A DNA stretch of 64,000 nucleotides from Methylotenera sp. (GTDB taxonomy: Bacteria; Pseudomonadota; Gammaproteobacteria; Burkholderiales; Methylophilaceae). Each line of letters begins with the position of its first letter. Position 1 is the stretch's first letter. The DNA lies in the NCBI RefSeq assembly GCF_029946165.1, contig NZ_JAQSDZ010000022.1, positions 62,001 to 126,000 on the forward strand, given 5' to 3'. A program made the position numbers and the translations under genes. Positions 17,563-26,273 of the stretch are shown here, one piece after another. A model generated the notes under the pieces. It saw nothing but the letters and a program-made list of their open reading frames with translations, ran no database searches and was not told the origin of the DNA.

Positions 17563-20135
17563 ATTTCCACCTCAATCACTTCACTAGCAATATGGGTGAC
17601 AGTTTTATCAACTGGCGGACTAAAAGAGGGTAAAGGCGGCAAAGGCGGTGGATTGACCACAACTACACGCCAAGCAACGCGCCCATCTGCTGTTGACTGT
17701 TGAAATTCCATGCCTGCAACGATCCGGTTCGCATTCTTTTTCAACAACCACCCTAGCTTCGAGCGGTTGATTGATCCTTTTTCTTCTACAGGAAATTCAC
17801 GCATCGCCTCGAGCAAGTCTGATTGCGATCCCTCAGCCCGCTCCACCGCCTTGCGTACTGTTGTTGGCATAGTGCCAAATACAGCACGCCACTCAGTCAT
17901 TAACCCAGCGAGTGAATCGCCGTCAGGATCATGCTTAACCTGTTCTAACAGTGCCGTTGCCGGGTCAGGATGTCGAAGCCACATCAATGGATACCGGCAA
18001 TAATCCGACCATGCACCGCCGAAGGTAACAATGTTTTCCACGGAAGCACGCGGCGAACCAGCTTTGCGCCATGCCAGGATGATGGTCAGTACCGCAGCTA
18101 CATAACGCCCGCGATTCTTACGCACCTTATCGACAGGAAAGTTTTTGTAAGTCATGGTGGCTGGTGTAGCGCAACGTGGATCAATATGGATGGTCAGTAC
18201 CCGCCGCAGTAAATCGCGCACCGGCCCAACGTTATTACCAGAGCCAAGAAACAAAGTCCGTGTGCTCACCGTCGCCGTTTTACTCACACCCAGAATACGA
18301 TCCGTAATCTTGTCGGCAGTCAGCATGCGCTTGATTGTTCCGTGTGGTATCCAGTCCGTATCCATATCGTCAAACTCAATGACTGCTGGGCTGGTTAGCA
18401 ACAACGATAGAATAACTTTGGTTGCCTCTTCAGAGCTGGTGGGATAACTGACTTTGGCATTGCCGCCAGGGCCAGCGAATGCACCAATCAGTTCGCACAG
18501 ATAGGTTTTTCCACTACCAAACACGGGTGCTTTACAGTGAAAGGCAGGTGCATAATCGAGAGACGGTCTCACGACCGCGGTAAAGATAGCCGACAATGCA
18601 GCCGCCTTATCGGTGGCAGCAACGAAGTGAAACTCGGTGAGCAACTCTTCCAATAGGGCCAGAGCCGCTTGTGCCGCTTCAAGTGTCGGATCAGGAGTTA
18701 CGAATTGACGCGGGTCAAACACCCCAAAACGTTGGGAGGTTTTATCATATCCAGCTTGCGTAATCAGCTCGCCATCAGATTCACGGAAGTACGGCTGCCG
18801 CACCACACCTGCCAACGGAGGCAAATGGCGAAAATTTTGTGCATCGTAAAGAATCGCAGCATGCCGCGTAGGCGGATCACAGCGCACCCAATCCTCCGCA
18901 CGGCCGTCATATTTCTCCCAGGATGCAGCAACCGACAACTCCCGCGTCAGCGCGGGCGCACTGGTCGGCACAATCGAAGGGTCGCCCGAAGTCGGATCAG
19001 TCGAAACCGACACAATCAAACCACCTGATTGATAGTGCCTGCCGCGATTCGCCAACTCTTTTTCCGCCGCATCCACCACGCGATGCAAGTCACCGGCAAT
19101 TACTCGAATTACCGGCTTGTGCCGAGCCTCGGCATTACGCACACCCAGAAATTCTAACAATTGTCTAATGTGAAATTTCTCGCGGTGCGAATGTTGGCAA
19201 CAAAAACCACCCAAGGGATACAACTCGTCCGGCTCAAAGTAGGCAGCGCCCGCATCCAGTCCATCGGTATGTTCTTGCACCCATGGACAAGTAACATCAT
19301 GTCGACCAGAACCCAGCGGCGTTTTGTAAAGCCCGCGTGCCTTGAGCGCACTCACCACCGGGTTTTCCGCCGCCTTGGGTGTCAACACATCGTCCGCTTC
19401 ATTGCCCAAACTGTGCGAACTATCCCCAGCGAGTTTGGCTTCTTTCTTCGGTCGCCCAGCCGGTGCCAATTCTAACTGCAGACCATCTACAATCTCTTGC
19501 GGCGTGTAACGCTTCTCAGGCCGCCATTCGACCAGTCGGCAGCGAAACGGCACACCGGCATCGTCAATGTATTTTGGCTTACCATTGATAGCTACGGGAA
19601 GACGCGCCCAGCGACTTAATGGCCCTGTAGCACCGGCATCACAAAGACCTGCATCAATAATAGCGGTAAGCAAACGTACAGCAGCGTCACCGGCGGTAAT
19701 CGGGGCAGCAAGCATGATCCCGCCTTGATGATTACCTGGGCTAGTCTCGATCAGCCAGGATAATTCAAAACCAGCCAGTCGCTCCAGCGGAACCTTGGTA
19801 CCCAGATCATCGAGCATCAAAAAATGGCAAGCGGCAAATTGTGCCTTGCGCGCCTTGAATGAGCCATCCTCAGCGGGATAAAAACTTGAACATCCGACGA
19901 AGTTGTTATGTTTTGATGAGAGATTTTCTATGGCAGCTTCAACACGACTTGCCATCCATCCGCCCGCGGTAGGATCACCCGCCTTGGAGCACACCGCAAC
20001 AAATGCGCCCTCAGGCATAGACTGAAACACCGCCGCTACAAAATCGGCATTGCTTACCTCAAAAACACCGCCTTCACCGCCTTTGCCTGCTTCTACGGGC
20101 TCGGTTGCGAAAACTGTCAGATCAATAATAGTCAT
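17559..20135 (-). CDS. Element primase/helicase
   Basis: About 858 residues from the chosen start MTIIDLTVFATEP, which has GGAG five nt upstream; a longer frame begins at 20183. The N-terminal part (to about residue 270) looks like a RepB/archaeo-eukaryotic-type primase, with CHFLMLDDLGTKV as the acidic motif. A Cys/His cluster FCCQHSHREKFH follows near residue 315. The C-terminal half carries a Walker A-like loop FGSGKTYL near residue 565 and a Walker B-like VIEFDDMD, consistent with a helicase. It probably replicates the excised element. The last 18 residues include a Pro-rich PPPLPPLPSF segment. Confidence 0.75.
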   Translation of the reverse strand: MTIIDLTVFATEPVEAGKGGEGGVFEVSNADFVAAVFQSMPEGAFVAVCSKAGDPTAGGWMASRVEAAIENLSSKHNNFVGCSSFYPAEDGSFKARKAQFAACHFLMLDDLGTKVPLERLAGFELSWLIETSPGNHQGGIMLAAPITAGDAAVRLLTAIIDAGLCDAGATGPLSRWARLPVAINGKPKYIDDAGVPFRCRLVEWRPEKRYTPQEIVDGLQLELAPAGRPKKEAKLAGDSSHSLGNEADDVLTPKAAENPVVSALKARGLYKTPLGSGRHDVTCPWVQEHTDGLDAGAAYFEPDELYPLGGFCCQHSHREKFHIRQLLEFLGVRNAEARHKPVIRVIAGDLHRVVDAAEKELANRGRHYQSGGLIVSVSTDPTSGDPSIVPTSAPALTRELSVAASWEKYDGRAEDWVRCDPPTRHAAILYDAQNFRHLPPLAGVVRQPYFRESDGELITQAGYDKTSQRFGVFDPRQFVTPDPTLEAAQAALALLEELLTEFHFVAATDKAAALSAIFTAVVRPSLDYAPAFHCKAPVFGSGKTYLCELIGAFAGPGGNAKVSYPTSSEEATKVILSLLLTSPAVIEFDDMDTDWIPHGTIKRMLTADKITDRILGVSKTATVSTRTLFLGSGNNVGPVRDLLRRVLTIHIDPRCATPATMTYKNFPVDKVRKNRGRYVAAVLTIILAWRKAGSPRASVENIVTFGGAWSDYCRYPLMWLRHPDPATALLEQVKHDPDGDSLAGLMTEWRAVFGTMPTTVRKAVERAEGSQSDLLEAMREFPVEEKGSINRSKLGWLLKKNANRIVAGMEFQQSTADGRVAWRVVVVNPPPLPPLPSFSPPVDKTVTHIASEVIEVEI

Positions 20136-20145
20136 GACAGCTCCA

Positions 20146-20388
20146 TCAAACCGCTGCTTTGCGAGCAGCTTCCAGCTTGACAACTATCGCGCGAATTTCT
20201 TCTTCTGTTTTGCCAGCAATGCGCGCAGCATTAAGCGTGTCCACTTCATTGGCTGGCCAACCCACGGCGCGTAGTCCAATTTGCACAGGCGTTGTGAAAA
20301 GACCTTGTTGAATATCTAGATAATGGGCGCTACGTGATCTTCCTCTCTCCCGTAAAACGATTGGAAGCCTTTGGATGGTATATGTCAT
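20146..20388 (-). CDS. AlpA-like excisionase / transcriptional regulator
   Basis: About 80 residues from MTYTIQRLPIVLRERGRSRS; this ATG follows AAAGGGG at 8 nt, whereas the longer frame start at 20418 has no ribosome site. The LRERGRSRSAHYLDIQQGLF segment with following GLRAVGWPANEVDTLNA matches the small AlpA/MerR-type helix-turn-helix proteins of P4-like islands. They activate the integrase gene or promote excision. It ends 10 nt before the primase start. Confidence 0.75.
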   Translation of the reverse strand: MTYTIQRLPIVLRERGRSRSAHYLDIQQGLFTTPVQIGLRAVGWPANEVDTLNAARIAGKTEEEIRAIVVKLEAARKAAV

Positions 20389-20486
20389 GTTTGTACCCCT
20401 TTGGGTGTTGTTGAACATGACGCCAATTTTTACGGATTGCTAAGGCTACGTCACCGGGGAAATCATTTATCTATTTCCCCGTTTTC

Positions 20487-20954
20487 TCATTTCTGTCGGT
20501 GTTTGATATTGCGCTCGTAATCGCGTCGAATCGTGTCTGGCGACTTATGGTGTTTCGTTGCCACTAACTCATAAGCAGCCTGATTCTTATACCCCTCCTT
20601 AATGAGATTTATAACTTCTCTCATTCTTATAAAATAAGATATTTTGTCTTGCTTTCGCCCCGGAGGAGGAGCATGCAAAGACATACTATTCAATGTGACC
20701 TTTTTTTCCGCTGCTTCGGATATGACATCAAGGGTGATTTTTGCGAACGCTTTTTTTGCTGCCTGCGGCAACAAGTCGTCCATGAGCAAGTATGACGCGA
20801 GGATGATTTCGAATGTTGACTGGAATTTGATCTCATCGCTGCTTTGATTCGCCCAGCTATTTACGAGGTCTTCTGCAAAAGGAAGCCAATCATCAAGCTC
20901 ATCCCCAGCATAGGCGAATTTCCAGATTGCATGATCCGATGAAAATATCGCCAT
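20487..20954 (-). CDS. Hypothetical island protein with C-terminal helix-turn-helix-like end
   Basis: A 155-residue, mostly helical protein starting MAIFSSDHAIWKFAYAG. The C-terminal region (NQAAYELVATKHHKSPDTIRRDYER) looks like a helix-turn-helix DNA-binding segment. The function is unknown. Its position next to the AlpA-like gene suggests control of the element. Confidence 0.6.
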   Translation of the reverse strand: MAIFSSDHAIWKFAYAGDELDDWLPFAEDLVNSWANQSSDEIKFQSTFEIILASYLLMDDLLPQAAKKAFAKITLDVISEAAEKKVTLNSMSLHAPPPGRKQDKISYFIRMREVINLIKEGYKNQAAYELVATKHHKSPDTIRRDYERNIKHRQK

Positions 20955-21286
20955 ATGTTACTCTCCTAGTGTGATGCTCACAGTGCTGTGCCATGTATTT
21001 ACTCCTCGGGTAAGGTTAAATCAATTCATTTGGATTGTATTGGTTTACAGTAAATTAAAAAACTAAGCAGAATTAAGCACTCAGTGGGACATCTATCGAT
21101 ACAGTTCTCACAGAAATCAATAAAAACACCCCCGCAGTCGAGCAAGTACACTCGGTCAACCGTAAGTGGCCAGGTATGTGCCATATCCAAAAATACCGCC
21201 TTTACCGCCTTCGCCGTCTTTATCTACATCAACATCAGAAACTGCCACTGCGCGCATGGATTCTGCATCCATTATCCTTATAGTTT
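20955..21286 (-). other. Gene-free gap with relics of integrase and primase sequence
   Basis: No functional gene is seen. The stretch 21137-21161 matches 24 of 25 bases with the integrase gene at 22198-22222. The stretch around 21188-21260, read on the minus strand, encodes DVDVDKDGEGGKGGIFG, similar to the start of the primase (EAGKGGEGGVFEV). These look like leftovers of a related element. The second match is Gly-rich and so less certain. Confidence 0.45.
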
Positions 21287-21616
21287 TTACGAATAAGCCA
21301 GCTCAACAGTATGTGCTTCCAGACCCACATTCAAGCGCGTACGCACCGCCCCAAAAATAGCAGCAAGGTTATCCATACTAGGATTGCCCTTAGGCGATAA
21401 CATGCGGTGCAAGCTTTTACTTGGCTTATCAGTCACAACTGCCAATTGCTCAAAGCCAATAGTAGTATTCACAAGCTCACGAAGAATAAGTCGCGCTGTT
21501 TCAGACTCGCCACTTAAAAATAACGTAGCAGCTTCATCAAGCAATGCTTTAGCAAAATCAGGGTCACGCTCAACGCGCTCTACCATGGTTTTTTTGAAGT
21601 CACGGGTTAGTGTCAT
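21287..21616 (-). CDS. Antitoxin / HTH regulator of a HigB-RelE type pair
   Basis: A 109-residue protein starting MTLTRDFKKTMVERV. The segment LAVVTDKPSKSLHRMLSPKGNPSMDNLAAIF is a lambda-repressor-like helix-turn-helix as in the addiction-module antitoxins paired with HI1419-type toxins. The gene follows the toxin gene by 5 nt, the toxin-first order usual for HigBA-like systems. It should bind the toxin and repress the shared promoter. Confidence 0.85.
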   Translation of the reverse strand: MTLTRDFKKTMVERVERDPDFAKALLDEAATLFLSGESETARLILRELVNTTIGFEQLAVVTDKPSKSLHRMLSPKGNPSMDNLAAIFGAVRTRLNVGLEAHTVELAYS

Positions 21617-21621
21617 ATTGA

Positions 21622-21987
21622 TTACCTCTTACGTTTGTTTGCTGTTTTATTAGCAGAATGTTCTTTTTTTCTGAGCTTGTACTCGGCATGCAGTTCTTTC
21701 GCACGGTCAATATCTTTCTGCTGGCCACGCTTAGTGCCGCCACCGAATAGAATAATGAGCGTTTCACCATCCTTAGCAAGGTATATACGGTATCCAGGCC
21801 CCCAATTAATAACGTACTCACCAATGCTATCAAACCATTTTACGCTTGAGGTATTACCAAGTTCCATTCGCAGCTTTGCCGTAACCACTTTAGCAGCGGC
21901 TTGAGCATCAAGGCTATCAAACCATGATTGGTAAGGGCTAGTACCATCATAGCCTAGATATTCTTCAACTTTAATTTTCAATACCAT
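21622..21987 (-). CDS. RelE/HigB-family (HI1419-type) toxin
   Basis: A 121-residue protein with the family pattern YQSWFDSLDAQAAAKV, then WGPGYRIYLAKDG and ILFGGGTKRGQQKDIDRAKEL. The C-terminal tail is strongly basic (KKEHSANKTANKRKR). Such toxins usually cleave ribosome-bound mRNA. With the antitoxin it should stabilise the element against loss. The start ATG overlaps no other gene. Confidence 0.88.
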   Translation of the reverse strand: MVLKIKVEEYLGYDGTSPYQSWFDSLDAQAAAKVVTAKLRMELGNTSSVKWFDSIGEYVINWGPGYRIYLAKDGETLIILFGGGTKRGQQKDIDRAKELHAEYKLRKKEHSANKTANKRKR

Positions 21988-22098
21988 AATGGTAACCTAT
22001 ATGTTACTTATATTCAAATTATAATATAGCACACTCAAGCAAACGCCAACCTTATCATTAATGTAACTATAAGAAATTGTCGCTAGTTCATTTTCTAC

Positions 22099-23514
22099 TT
22101 AAGCTGCTTTAATCTGCACAACATTATTTGCGCCTAAAATAGCTTCAATACGATTGCCCAACGTAATCCATGCTTCACGCTTTTCATCTGCGTAGTCGTC
22201 GAGCAAGTACACCCGGTCAACCTTGCTGCCAATTACATGGTTCTGGCAGAGGTTGACCACTTCGCGGCTAACTTTTAATTTCTGCATGAGCGTTGCGCCC
22301 GTTCTGCGCAAGTCGTGCGGCGTCCATTCTACATCGCCGGTGACGAGGCTGTTATTTTCAACCCGGCATTGGAGTTTTCGGCTACGTTGCTTGAATTTCA
22401 CTTGCCTATCACCCACCTGTTTGCTGACCGTTTTTTCGCAGATATGTCCTTCTTTGTAGCGTGCAGGAAATGCCCAGTCACCGTCGCCAGTGAGGGCGTG
22501 CAGTTGTTTGAATTGATTGAGCGTGAAGTCCGATAAGTAAACAAGCTGGTCACGTTTCTGACCGCGTTCACCTTTGGTGTTAGCCGCAGGTATAAACCAT
22601 GTTCTCTGTTCTAAGTTGACATGCTTCCATTCTGTCATCAACAATTCACCAATGCGGCAAATGGTCCCTAAACATAACCATAAAGCAATTTGCGCTTCTT
22701 TTTTTAGAGGACGCTCAGTACCATACTTCTGAGAGGCGTCAGCATAGCACTTCGCCATTTCATCGAATACCATCTTCAGTTTGACGATTTCTTCAAGGCT
22801 CAATTGCCGCTTGCGTTCTTTGGTATAGTCATTAGGTACAAGTTGCTTGATGTCCACCAACTCTGCGGGATTGCCGTCGATCAGCAAGGCGCGCCAAGGT
22901 TTGCGCTTTTCCGCCCAGCGCAACATCTGTCCGATGTCCTTCGATAGTTCCACTGCCGTCGGCGTCTTACCAGCGGCGATGATCGCCCGATAAACATCCC
23001 GCAAGTGATTCTCGGTTAAATGGCGCAATTCGATATTACCCAATGCAGGAATGGCGTGCTTGCCAAGTGACTGCATAAGATATTTATTGCCGTCACTGCG
23101 GTTTACGCCATCTTTAATCCATACCGCGTAAAGATCATTGAAGGTGAGCGCTTCGGTGCGCTTTTGCTCGTCAGCACGAATGACCTCCACGATAGCGGCC
23201 TGAGCCCCGATTTTGACCGCGACCTTGTTGGCGCGTGGGTCAATGCCTGCCTTGATTAAATCACGCGCTTTGTCGCGCGCATCGCGTATGGTGACCATGT
23301 CAGTGGTTGGATAAGCTCCGCAATAATGCCATGCCAACTTGCCTTGCCATTTGAATGCATAACGAAAATGGATTGATACTTTCCCAGCAAGACGGACATC
23401 TCCGGATAGGCCGTCTCCATCATTTAACGTATCACCTTTCCAGTCTGCGCCGATTGCATCCAACTCCTTAATCGTCCACTTTTTCCCTTTTCCACTTTTT
23501 GGATACCTAGTCAT
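22099..23514 (-). CDS. int: Tyrosine integrase of the tRNA-Arg element
   Basis: A 471-residue P4/DUF4102-type site-specific recombinase. The start ATG at 23514 follows AAAGGAG at 6 nt (a GTG precedes it). The catalytic domain shows an Arg in TICRIGELLMTEW, the HxxR box PHDLRRTGATL, a later His in NHVIG, and the likely nucleophile Tyr in RVYLLDDY. It lies 197 nt from attR and reads into the element, the normal arrangement. It recombines the element with the tRNA-Arg 3' end. The arm-type repeats at 23535-23558 are immediately upstream of its start, so binding there could also autoregulate it. Confidence 0.95.
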   Translation of the reverse strand: MTRYPKSGKGKKWTIKELDAIGADWKGDTLNDGDGLSGDVRLAGKVSIHFRYAFKWQGKLAWHYCGAYPTTDMVTIRDARDKARDLIKAGIDPRANKVAVKIGAQAAIVEVIRADEQKRTEALTFNDLYAVWIKDGVNRSDGNKYLMQSLGKHAIPALGNIELRHLTENHLRDVYRAIIAAGKTPTAVELSKDIGQMLRWAEKRKPWRALLIDGNPAELVDIKQLVPNDYTKERKRQLSLEEIVKLKMVFDEMAKCYADASQKYGTERPLKKEAQIALWLCLGTICRIGELLMTEWKHVNLEQRTWFIPAANTKGERGQKRDQLVYLSDFTLNQFKQLHALTGDGDWAFPARYKEGHICEKTVSKQVGDRQVKFKQRSRKLQCRVENNSLVTGDVEWTPHDLRRTGATLMQKLKVSREVVNLCQNHVIGSKVDRVYLLDDYADEKREAWITLGNRIEAILGANNVVQIKAA

Positions 23515-23534
23515 CACATTCTCCTTTTGCGTTT

Positions 23535-23558
23535 ACGGGGGTAAACCGAGGGGTAAAC
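23535..23558 (-). repeat. Right arm-type tandem repeat, two copies of a 12-mer
   Basis: ACGGGGGTAAAC and CGAGGGGTAAAC lie in tandem with the same 12-nt period and GGGGTAAAC core as the pair at 10785-10808. GTTTAC just before makes an inverted half. The pair sits about 20 nt before the integrase start codon. Confidence 0.6.
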
Positions 23559-23710
23559 CGGTGGTCAGCTTTTATAGGAGCTTAATACACCGCATAGGAC
23601 GAACTATACATTCATTTAACACAATTAACAATATGAATATAAAGGGATTTTATGTACTATAGCATCCAATAGTGTCTATTTGTATTTTATGGGAAATTAT
23701 AATTTAACTT

Positions 23711-23756
23711 GCTACGAACCAAGGGGTAAGGAGTTCGAATCTCTTCGGGCGCACCA
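23711..23756 (+). repeat. attR (also left att of an older tandem element)
   Basis: 45 of 46 bases match the 3' end of tRNA-Arg at 10684-10729. There is no tRNA 5' half, so it is an attachment-site copy and not a gene. The sequence just to its right resembles the left end of the intact element, so this site is shared with a second element. Confidence 0.92.
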
Positions 23757-23761
23757 TAAAA

Positions 23762-23798
23762 ACAAAGGCTTACAGTTTAACGACTGCAAGCCTTTTGT
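23762..23798 (+). terminator. Terminator-like hairpin after attR
   Basis: AAAGGCTTACAGT pairs with ACTGCAAGCCTTTT, nearly perfectly, followed by TTTTGTCTTTT. It is homologous to the hairpin after tRNA-Arg at 10740-10774, which supports the idea that both mark left ends of related elements. Confidence 0.65.
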
Positions 23799-23981
23799 CT
23801 TTTCGTAGCGCCTTTGGTAAACTCATGGCTATACCTTAAATTTGCTAGAATTCTTATTATTTACTTAACACATTCAGAATGTTAGATGATTAAGTTGTAT
23901 TTTCTGTTCAATGTTTTCACTATGATAATCTCATATACTGTGACATTATCATCTTAATAATGTAGTCCATACATATACAAT

Positions 23982-24761
23982 ATGTCAGTAAAACATCCTT
24001 TCTTTGAATATCTCGGTGAAAATTATCCGTATGCTCTTGAAAAACATTTTGATCGCATTTTGATTAAGATTGAGCAATTGTGGCATACGCCAGATATCCA
24101 CGACTATTTCAGCGGACTTATCATCGATTCTCGTGGTGGACGTCAAGGATTTCCGAAAGATGTAATGGATGATATTCTTAGACTCAGGCAAGTACGTCAG
24201 TCACACTACATACGTGAGGCGGAAAGGATTGATTCCGCTATCAATGAATTACGTCTATTGGGGATTGAGCGAAGTAATGAACAATTCTTGCAAGCAATCC
24301 ATGATGATAATCGAGCCGTTGTCGATCTCTTCGTAAGAAGTAATTTCAATATTCACATTTCAGATCATGATGGCACACCAATTTTGCTAATGGCATTAAA
24401 AAGAGGCTACACAGTGATCGCTAGCATCCTAATTAGTAAAGGTGCAGATGTAAACGCCCATGACAAAATGGGAGTGACACCGCTTTTGTTAGTTTGTAGT
24501 AAGCAGTTGCCTGGTTATAAAAATATCGCAGAAATGCTGATTCAGAAAGGAGCTTATGTTAACGATCGGGATAGCAAGGGCTCTACTCCTTTATTGTTAT
24601 CGCTGTCTGGAGGCACTGCTGAGGTGGCTGAATTGTTAATTGAGCGAGGCGCAGACATCTTTGCTCGTGGTAAGGATAGAAAGTCTGCATTAGCCTTAGC
24701 TGAGAGCTCAGGTAACACTCACATCGGAGAGCTACTAAAAGCGAAAGGGGCGATAAATTAA
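23982..24761 (+). CDS. Ankyrin-repeat protein
   Basis: A 259-residue protein. Residues about 1-90 are a charged region without recognised domain (MSVKHPFFEYLGENYPYALE start). Residues about 95-258 contain roughly five ankyrin repeats, e.g. DHDGTPILLMALKRGYTV, then ILISKGADVNAHDKMG, GSTPLLLSLSGGTAEVAELL and AELLIERGADIFARG. There is no signal peptide, so it is probably cytosolic and acts through protein binding. It lies in the decayed element beside a restriction-enzyme fragment, so it may be cargo; the partner is unknown. Confidence 0.8.
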   Translation: MSVKHPFFEYLGENYPYALEKHFDRILIKIEQLWHTPDIHDYFSGLIIDSRGGRQGFPKDVMDDILRLRQVRQSHYIREAERIDSAINELRLLGIERSNEQFLQAIHDDNRAVVDLFVRSNFNIHISDHDGTPILLMALKRGYTVIASILISKGADVNAHDKMGVTPLLLVCSKQLPGYKNIAEMLIQKGAYVNDRDSKGSTPLLLSLSGGTAEVAELLIERGADIFARGKDRKSALALAESSGNTHIGELLKAKGAIN

Positions 24762-24786
24762 CCTTTTGTTTTTTAATGTCTCTAAA

Positions 24787-25326
24787 TTAAGTCGTATGAC
24801 ATATTTGTAACAATTTGAGAAATCGATAAGCTGTACTAGACCAGGTTGCTGAATTCTGAGCTAATTCTGACGCAATCAATTCGGCTTGCTTTAGTACTGT
24901 TTCAGTTGCCAGTAACTCCATATCAGGTGGGTAGCCAAACTGTCTTAGTGTTCGCCTGACGATTACCTTGAGTTTTGCTTTGACATTCTCTTTAATTGTC
25001 CAGTCAATGGATGCATTTTCCCGAACTCGTTGTAATAACACGACAGCCAATTCACGCAACTTATCTTGTTGCATCAGCTCCTTGGCACTGTCGTTATTCG
25101 CAACGGCAGTATAGAAGGCAAACTCTAATGGGCTAAGTTTTAAGCGTTCAGCTTCACTATCACCATATACGATTTCTTTACTGACGTTAATCAGTTCATC
25201 CATTAACTCGGCGGCAGTGATAATTTTGTTTTGATAACGCTTAATGGAGTTTTGTAGCATTTCCATGAGGCTGCGGCCCTGAACTACATTCAAATAAGCC
25301 TGACTTTTATTGACCAGTGCCCAGGT
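24787..25326 (-). pseudogene. 3' fragment of a type I restriction endonuclease gene (hsdR)
   Basis: The frame is open from a TGA at about 25327 to 24787, giving about 179 residues. They match the HsdR C-terminal domain (DUF3387 type): SLMEMLQNSIKRYQNKIITA, then PLEFAFYTAVANND, SIDWTIKENVKAKLKVIVRR and FGYPPD. The nuclease and translocase domains (normally about 800 residues upstream) are missing. The break falls at the att remnant, so a deletion between hsdR and the element end is likely. A TTG at 25293 could serve as start, but the fragment cannot restrict DNA. Confidence 0.8.
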
Positions 25327-25334
25327 TCATCATC

Positions 25335-25346
25335 TCGGGCGCACCA
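25335..25346 (+). repeat. Remnant att site (last 12 bases of tRNA-Arg)
   Basis: TCGGGCGCACCA is identical to the final bases of tRNA-Arg and of attR. The preceding bases diverge. It is followed at once by a terminator hairpin, as the chromosomal side of an attachment site would be. Confidence 0.6.
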
Positions 25347-25353
25347 TTAAATA

Positions 25354-25387
25354 AAAATGCTGACCATCAAGGTTTCAGCTTTTTTTA
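25354..25387 (+). terminator. Probable original terminator of tRNA-Arg
   Basis: GCTGACC (25359-25365) pairs with GGTTTCAGC (25371-25379, two-base bulge), flanked by A-rich and T-rich runs (TTTTTTTATTT). It lies right behind the third tRNA-end copy, so before the insertions it would have terminated the tRNA transcript. Confidence 0.65.
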
Positions 25388-25532
25388 TTTAAATATCAAA
25401 GTGATGAATCTGGGCACCAAATAATTTAAAGTCTGCTAACCGCGCCTCATCTAAATTCAATAGGCACCTGAATATCAAACGCAACCTCTATCGGCAGACT
25501 CTTCATGACTGCAGTTTTCTTGATCTATAGAC

Positions 25533-26273
25533 CTAACTTGACTGACGGCGTGTGGTGAAAAAACCAATCAACGTCAAGCCTATCAGCATCATGGCGTAGG
25601 TTTCAGGTTCGGGTACAGGTGTTGTGATAGGCGCATCATTAATGCGGGCTGTTACACCGTAGCTAATAAACAATATGGTATCTATCGGCGCCAGAAACGT
25701 GGCTGTTAATCTTTCGAAACTGTTATAAGGCAGAGTAGTATCTTGCTCAATTAATAAGCTGCTGAAAGAATAGTCATTAGGGTTAATCACATCTCTAAGA
25801 CCTAACGAAGCAGCACTAGTAGCAAGATGTTTACTTTCAGGATCGGGTTGAAAGTCTATGAACGCATCAGCGGAAATAGTTACGATCGTATTGGCTTGAT
25901 AGTTATAAGTATAAAATAATGTCGACTGCGCGAAAGTAAAGTGCTGATCCTGCCCAACCACATCTGCCGACATGTAAGAGTTCTGGTTATTAGGTCCGAA
26001 AGACAGTGCTGCATTTGCGTTATCTGTGACATTGGCAAGTGACGTTGACGATACAAAAGAGAAATCCGCATTGGGCGTATAAGAATAGTTTTGTTGTGTA
26101 TTTCCGATGACAGAAACATTCGTGCTCGCGAAAGAGTTGTCGCGCTGTGTAATACTGCCCCCCGATACTTCCAAACTAAAACTATCCATATAGGCAGAGG
26201 CAGAAGCCGCCAATGCTGGTGACGAAAATGCTATCATCCATAGAAAGTACAGGCTACTTTTAAATGATCTCAT
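25533..26273 (-). CDS. PEP-CTERM sorted secreted protein
   Basis: A 246-residue protein. It has an N-terminal signal peptide (MRSFKSSLYFLWMIAFSSPA ending near ALA) and a C-terminal PEP-CTERM signal: PVPEPETYAMMLIGLTLIGF followed by TTRRQSS. The middle is Ser/Asn-rich and beta-rich, without a recognised domain. PEP-CTERM proteins are processed by exosortase and displayed or released, often with exopolysaccharide in biofilms. No exosortase gene is in the window. The polysaccharide genes at the right end may be functionally related, but that is inference. Confidence 0.9.
   Translation of the reverse strand: MRSFKSSLYFLWMIAFSSPALAASASAYMDSFSLEVSGGSITQRDNSFASTNVSVIGNTQQNYSYTPNADFSFVSSTSLANVTDNANAALSFGPNNQNSYMSADVVGQDQHFTFAQSTLFYTYNYQANTIVTISADAFIDFQPDPESKHLATSAASLGLRDVINPNDYSFSSLLIEQDTTLPYNSFERLTATFLAPIDTILFISYGVTARINDAPITTPVPEPETYAMMLIGLTLIGFFTTRRQSS

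Larger units (their letters stand above)
10730..23756. mobile_element. Integrative element in tRNA-Arg(ACG), about 13 kb
   Basis: The element lies between the 46-bp repeats at 10684-10729 and 23711-23756. Its genes, mostly on the minus strand, are a tyrosine integrase next to attR, a toxin-antitoxin pair, an unknown protein, an AlpA-like regulator, a primase/helicase, three small unknown proteins and a zinc-ribbon protein. A plus-strand MASE1-PAS-GGDEF-EAL protein sits at the left as cargo. The primase to zinc-ribbon segment looks clearly richer in GC than the flanking chromosome. No relaxase, mating-pair genes or phage structural genes are seen, so it is best described as an integrative island, perhaps mobilised in trans. 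The 281 bases at 15301-15581 hold no recognisable gene. Confidence 0.88.
23757..25346. mobile_element. Decayed second element in tandem at the same tRNA site
   Basis: The left end repeats the features of the intact element's left end (terminator hairpin, then a TTGGTAAACTCA motif and TTGCTAGA). The right end is a 12-bp remnant of the tRNA end at 25335-25346. In between are an ankyrin-repeat gene and the 3' fragment of a type I restriction gene. No integrase is left, so it cannot move alone. Confidence 0.6.

Noticed and set aside
23700-23760. A second tRNA-Arg gene at attR
   Set aside because: Only the 3' 46 bases are present; there is no 5' acceptor strand or D arm.
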